From assembly GCA_002427805.1 (NCBI GenBank), contig DIZB01000022.1, forward strand, positions 1-15,541: a stretch of 15,541 bases of DNA, written 5' to 3'. The notes beneath the pieces are model-generated. The model worked only from the letters and a program-made list of their open reading frames with translations. It ran no database searches and had not been told where the DNA came from. This document shows, in pieces, positions 14,048 through 15,541 of this stretch (its first letter is position 1; the number at the start of each line of letters is the position of its first letter). Source of the DNA: Candidatus Saccharibacteria bacterium UBA6039. GTDB lineage: Bacteria; Patescibacteriota; Saccharimonadia; Saccharimonadales; Saccharimonadaceae. Both the position numbers and the translations under genes were made by a program.

Positions 14048-14512
14048 CTATTCCACAACTTTTTCGTAGTAAGCATCTTGTGCCGCTGCATCAACAACGG
14101 TCTTGGCGCTGTTTACAGGCACGTTACTAGTTATTGGAGCGTTCCACTGAGCTACTCCACCATGATGAGAGCATGTACCACTTCCAGTTGCACAAGACGG
14201 AGATCGGCTACCATCATTGCATAACGTACAGTAGCCAGTTACCTCCTCTTGATATGTGGTTACCGTTTCGGTATGAGACTTTTCTACAACAGCAGGGTGG
14301 TAAAGATAAGTTTTATAGGTCGCTCCATCTAGTGTGCAAGTCGTTGTTACGGTCGTACCATCACAAGTAGGTATGACTTTTTTAGGAACAACCACCGCTG
14401 CGGGTGCTGCACTGTCTGTCTGGGTACTATTCTGTTTATTGGTATTAGCTCCAACAACACCAAGAAAAAGGACTCCTATTGCGATAATACCCGTTATGAC
14501 TAGTCTCTTCAT
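14048..14512 (-). CDS. secreted/anchored Cys-rich DUF3761-like protein
   Basis: A 154-aa protein with an N-terminal signal or anchor (KRLVITGIIAIGVLFLGVVGA, residues 2-22; no lipobox), a Ser/Thr/Gln/Pro-rich linker (23-47), and a domain with six cysteines (50, 59, 95, 98, 107, 114). The C-terminal part reads YCTLCNDGSRSPSCATGSG (94-112) then TCSHHGGVAQW (113-123), which fits the DUF3761 pattern (Cys-rich, G-x-C-S-x-H-G-G-V-x-x-W). The function of that family is unknown. The start is fixed by the promoter: TTGATA-17-TATAGT (14523-14551) would start transcription near 14516, so the upstream in-frame codons cannot be used and ATG 14512 is the start. It lies downstream of the pilin-like gene, with its own promoter. 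Confidence 0.8.
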   Translation of the reverse strand: MKRLVITGIIAIGVLFLGVVGANTNKQNSTQTDSAAPAAVVVPKKVIPTCDGTTVTTTCTLDGATYKTYLYHPAVVEKSHTETVTTYQEEVTGYCTLCNDGSRSPSCATGSGTCSHHGGVAQWNAPITSNVPVNSAKTVVDAAAQDAYYEKVVE

Positions 14513-14522
14513 ACTGTGCCGA

Positions 14523-14551
14523 ACTATATAACTATATGCAGTTTTTATCAA
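14523..14551 (-). promoter_or_regulatory. sigma70-type promoter of the DUF3761-like gene
   Basis: TTGATA (14546-14551) and TATAGT (14523-14528), each matching 5 of 6 consensus bases, with a 17-base spacer. The predicted mRNA start is about 4 bases before ATG 14512. Confidence 0.65.
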
Positions 14552-14601
14552 TTAAGGATATATTCAAATACGATTTGTTATTCCAAGTGCGCTAGCAAAA
14601 G

Positions 14602-15012
14602 CTAAACGTTCGTTCCGCCACCCGTACCAGGAAGAAGTGCGCCAAGCACGAAGTTGACCACCGCGTAGGCAAGCAGGGCCACTACTACACCGACAATCGC
14701 ATAAAGGATCGTATTCTTGGCCGCCGTGACAGATGCGGTGTTACCACCAGATAGCACGTAACGGAGGCCTCCGAAGATAATCATAATCACACTAAGTGCG
14801 CCAATGATATAAAGCATAAGGCTGCTAATAGTGGTAAAGACACCCGCTCCACCGAAAAGATCGGCTGGCTGTCCGTTGCCGTGTGCGGCATTCACACCAT
14901 CTTGAATGGTGAAATCTGAGGCAAAAAGAGCTGGTGCAAAGAGTATCGAGAAGAAGCTACTAACAACGAGTGTCGTAGCGGTCATGATTGTTCCAAATTT
15001 TCCTCTTCGCAT
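14602..15012 (-). CDS. TrbC/VirB2-like small pilin protein
   Basis: A 136-aa membrane protein with the layout of TrbC/VirB2-type pilins. A basic N-terminus and signal peptide end at about residue 31 (SILFAPALFA, likely cleavage before S32-D33). An exposed segment 33-58 follows, then two membrane helices at about 60-82 and 100-127 joined by GGLRYVLSGGNTASVTAAKN, the typical short basic/polar loop, and a Gly-rich tail. Such proteins are common in Saccharibacteria and other CPR, often called type IV secretion pilins, though no other secretion genes are seen here. ATG 15012 has a strong AAGGAG (15020-15025) 7 bases upstream. The DUF3761-like secreted protein follows in the same direction. Confidence 0.85.
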   Translation of the reverse strand: MRRGKFGTIMTATTLVVSSFFSILFAPALFASDFTIQDGVNAAHGNGQPADLFGGAGVFTTISSLMLYIIGALSVIMIIFGGLRYVLSGGNTASVTAAKNTILYAIVGVVVALLAYAVVNFVLGALLPGTGGGTNV

Positions 15013-15047
15013 ATAGTGTCTCCTTTATTACAACGCCATATATCTTT

Positions 15048-15056
15048 ATTATAGCA
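15048..15056 (-). promoter_or_regulatory. extended -10 promoter of the pilin-like gene
   Basis: TG-C-TATAAT on the minus strand (hexamer 15048-15053), a perfect extended -10. Predicted transcription start is near 15041, leaving about 29 bases of leader that contain the ribosome site 15020-15025. The -35 is weak, as usual for extended -10 promoters. Confidence 0.6.
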
Positions 15057-15094
15057 AATTGCGCCTCTTCCATCTACCCCCCACCCCTTATTTA

Positions 15095-15103
15095 TGCTAC
15101 AAT
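15095..15103 (+). promoter_or_regulatory. extended -10 promoter of tRNA-Ser(GCT)
   Basis: TG-C-TACAAT (hexamer 15098-15103). Predicted start near 15110, about 30 bases before the tRNA 5' end. It is back-to-back with the pilin-gene promoter, about 45 bp away. Confidence 0.55.
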
Positions 15104-15139
15104 CGTCGAGATGCATAGCCACTGTGCACCACAAAATAC

Positions 15140-15232
15140 GGAGGGGTACCCAAGTGGCTTAAGGGGATGGTTTGCTAAATCATTAGTCTGGAGAGATCTG
15201 GAGCGGGAGTTCGAATCTCCCCTCCTCCGCCA
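15140..15232 (+). tRNA. tRNA-Ser(GCT)
   Basis: A 93-base class II tRNA. The acceptor GGAGGGG pairs with CTCCTCC (one G-U), the discriminator is G and CCA is encoded. The anticodon loop TTGCTAA between ATGGT and ATCAT gives GCT, reading AGC/AGU serine codons. A long variable arm (GTCTGGAGAGATCTGGAGC region) is present and the T-arm is GGGAGTTCGAATCTCCC. The acceptor stem is identical to that of the tRNA-Ser(GGA) at 4243-4332. Confidence 0.97.
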
Positions 15233-15240
15233 AACATAAG

Positions 15241-15272
15241 CACTATGACATTGTCATGGTGTTTTTGTTTTT
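15241..15272 (+). terminator. intrinsic terminator after tRNA-Ser(GCT)
   Basis: Stem CACTATGA / TCATGGTG (15241-15248 with 15254-15261, one G-U pair), loop CATTG, followed by TTTTTGTTTTT (15262-15272). It is positioned 9 bases after the tRNA CCA end. Confidence 0.85.
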
Positions 15273-15333
15273 CAGCATATATATCTATTTACAAAATCAA
15301 TTGAAAGATTTTAGATATTAACAAGAAATGATA

Positions 15334-15362
15334 TTGACTTTTTGATTAATTTAATGTATAGT
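15334..15362 (+). promoter_or_regulatory. strong sigma70-type promoter of the right-end gene
   Basis: TTGACT (15334-15339) and TATAGT (15357-15362) with a 17-base spacer and very AT-rich flanks. Predicted start near 15369, about 43 bases before ATG 15412. It is the best canonical promoter in the window. Confidence 0.75.
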
Positions 15363-15374
15363 TTATTTATAAAA

Positions 15375-15408
15375 GTTAAAAATAAAAAGATGTTAAAAAT
15401 AAAAAGAT
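15375..15408 (+). repeat. 17-bp direct tandem repeat in a leader
   Basis: GTTAAAAATAAAAAGAT occurs twice in immediate tandem (15375-15391 and 15392-15408), between the promoter and ATG 15412. The repeat ends 3 bases before the start codon, so repeat number would change the 5' leader. Confidence 0.9.
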
Positions 15409-15411
15409 ATT

Positions 15412-15541
15412 ATGGAAAACAAACAAAATACAACAACCGAAGAAATAGAAACACAACCTCCTATTAGTACAGAGACAGAAGTAGATGTTATTCCTACTAA
15501 CCCTGAAGATGCTGAAAGAAGTGAGGTAATAAGTACAACTC
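15412..15541 (+). CDS. N-terminus of an acidic, low-complexity protein (partial)
   Basis: 43 codons are visible, running off the window. The product is rich in Thr, Glu, Asn, Gln and Pro (MENKQNTTTEEIETQPPIST...), is probably disordered, and has no signal peptide or membrane segment in the visible part. It is read from ATG 15412, downstream of a strong promoter and two tandem repeats; only a weak AAAAAGAT ribosome site is present. Base composition is much more AT-rich than the rest of the window, with A/T-ending codons (GAA, ACA, ATT, CCT), suggesting different ancestry. Function unknown. Confidence 0.65.
   Translation, partial: MENKQNTTTEEIETQPPISTETEVDVIPTNPEDAERSEVISTT

Noticed and set aside
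14029..14609. 13-bp repeat AAAAGCTAAACGT at 14029-14041 and 14597-14609, near the 3' ends of two adjacent genes
   Set aside because: One or two 13-bp matches are expected by chance in a window this size; in one copy it holds the stop codon and in the other it does not, so no common function is apparent.
15028..15043. Near copy (15 of 16 bases) of the 2953-2968 sequence TTACAACGCTATATAT in the pilin-gene leader, suggesting an NrdR-like site
   Set aside because: Only one half of the NrdR box is kept, there is no partner 31-33 bp away, and such a match between AT-rich stretches is near chance level.
4243..15232. Two tRNA-Ser genes near a FemAB-like transferase as a dedicated Ser-tRNA supply for the wall bridge
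   Set aside because: Both have normal serine anticodons and T-arms, are far from the transferase and on separate transcripts; nothing links them to wall synthesis.
1..15541. CRISPR array, insertion sequence, prophage or toxin-antitoxin genes
   Set aside because: No regularly spaced repeats, transposase/integrase motifs or toxin-antitoxin pairs were seen on either strand.

Overview
The window looks like a chromosome segment of a Patescibacteria/CPR bacterium, most likely Candidatus Saccharibacteria (TM7). This is inferred from gene content, not from a marker gene. The supporting genes are a small TrbC/VirB2-like pilin, a two-gene MacB-type exporter with no visible periplasmic adaptor, a bifunctional phosphoglucose/phosphomannose isomerase, a MurE-like ligase lacking the usual N-terminal domain, and a FemAB-like transferase. 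Genes are tightly packed. The standard code is used: UGA is a stop in several genes. Most of the window has moderate GC; the last ~270 bases are strikingly AT-rich.

Left part (1-2979, minus strand): a ribonucleotide reductase operon. nrdA (large subunit) is followed by a 57-residue gene ending in a C-x-x-C-Q tail, then the first four codons of a further gene, probably the small subunit. The NrdA protein lacks the redox-active C-terminal cysteine pair that class I enzymes normally carry, and the small gene appears to supply one in trans. Upstream of nrdA lie a good sigma70-type promoter overlapped by NrdR-like boxes, a second pair of such boxes, and a ~156-nt leader with a 17-codon open frame.

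Middle (2980-6410, minus): HAD phosphatase, RidA-like protein without the catalytic Arg, a perfect 17-bp hairpin, tRNA-Ser(GGA), an SAMHD1/dGTPase-like HD protein whose HD dyad is SD, and a small cupin.

Centre (6420-10266): a plus-strand ABC exporter pair, converging on a minus-strand SIS isomerase; divergent from that is an acidic Ala/Pro-rich protein.

Cell-wall block (10297-13912): FemAB-like transferase (plus) converging on a two-gene minus-strand operon, a MurE-like ligase followed by an EctB-like diaminobutyrate transaminase. The pairing suggests that the transaminase makes the diamino acid that the ligase adds to the peptidoglycan stem.

Right end (14048-15541): a secreted DUF3761-like protein, a TrbC-like pilin, tRNA-Ser(GCT) with a clear terminator, then an AT-rich stretch with a strong promoter, a 17-bp tandem repeat and the start of an acidic protein, possibly the edge of an acquired island.

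A recurring theme is that first genes of transcription units have no Shine-Dalgarno sequence but a -10 hexamer 5-8 bases (in one case 10) before the ATG, as expected for leaderless or near-leaderless mRNAs, whereas operon-internal genes have clear Shine-Dalgarno sequences.
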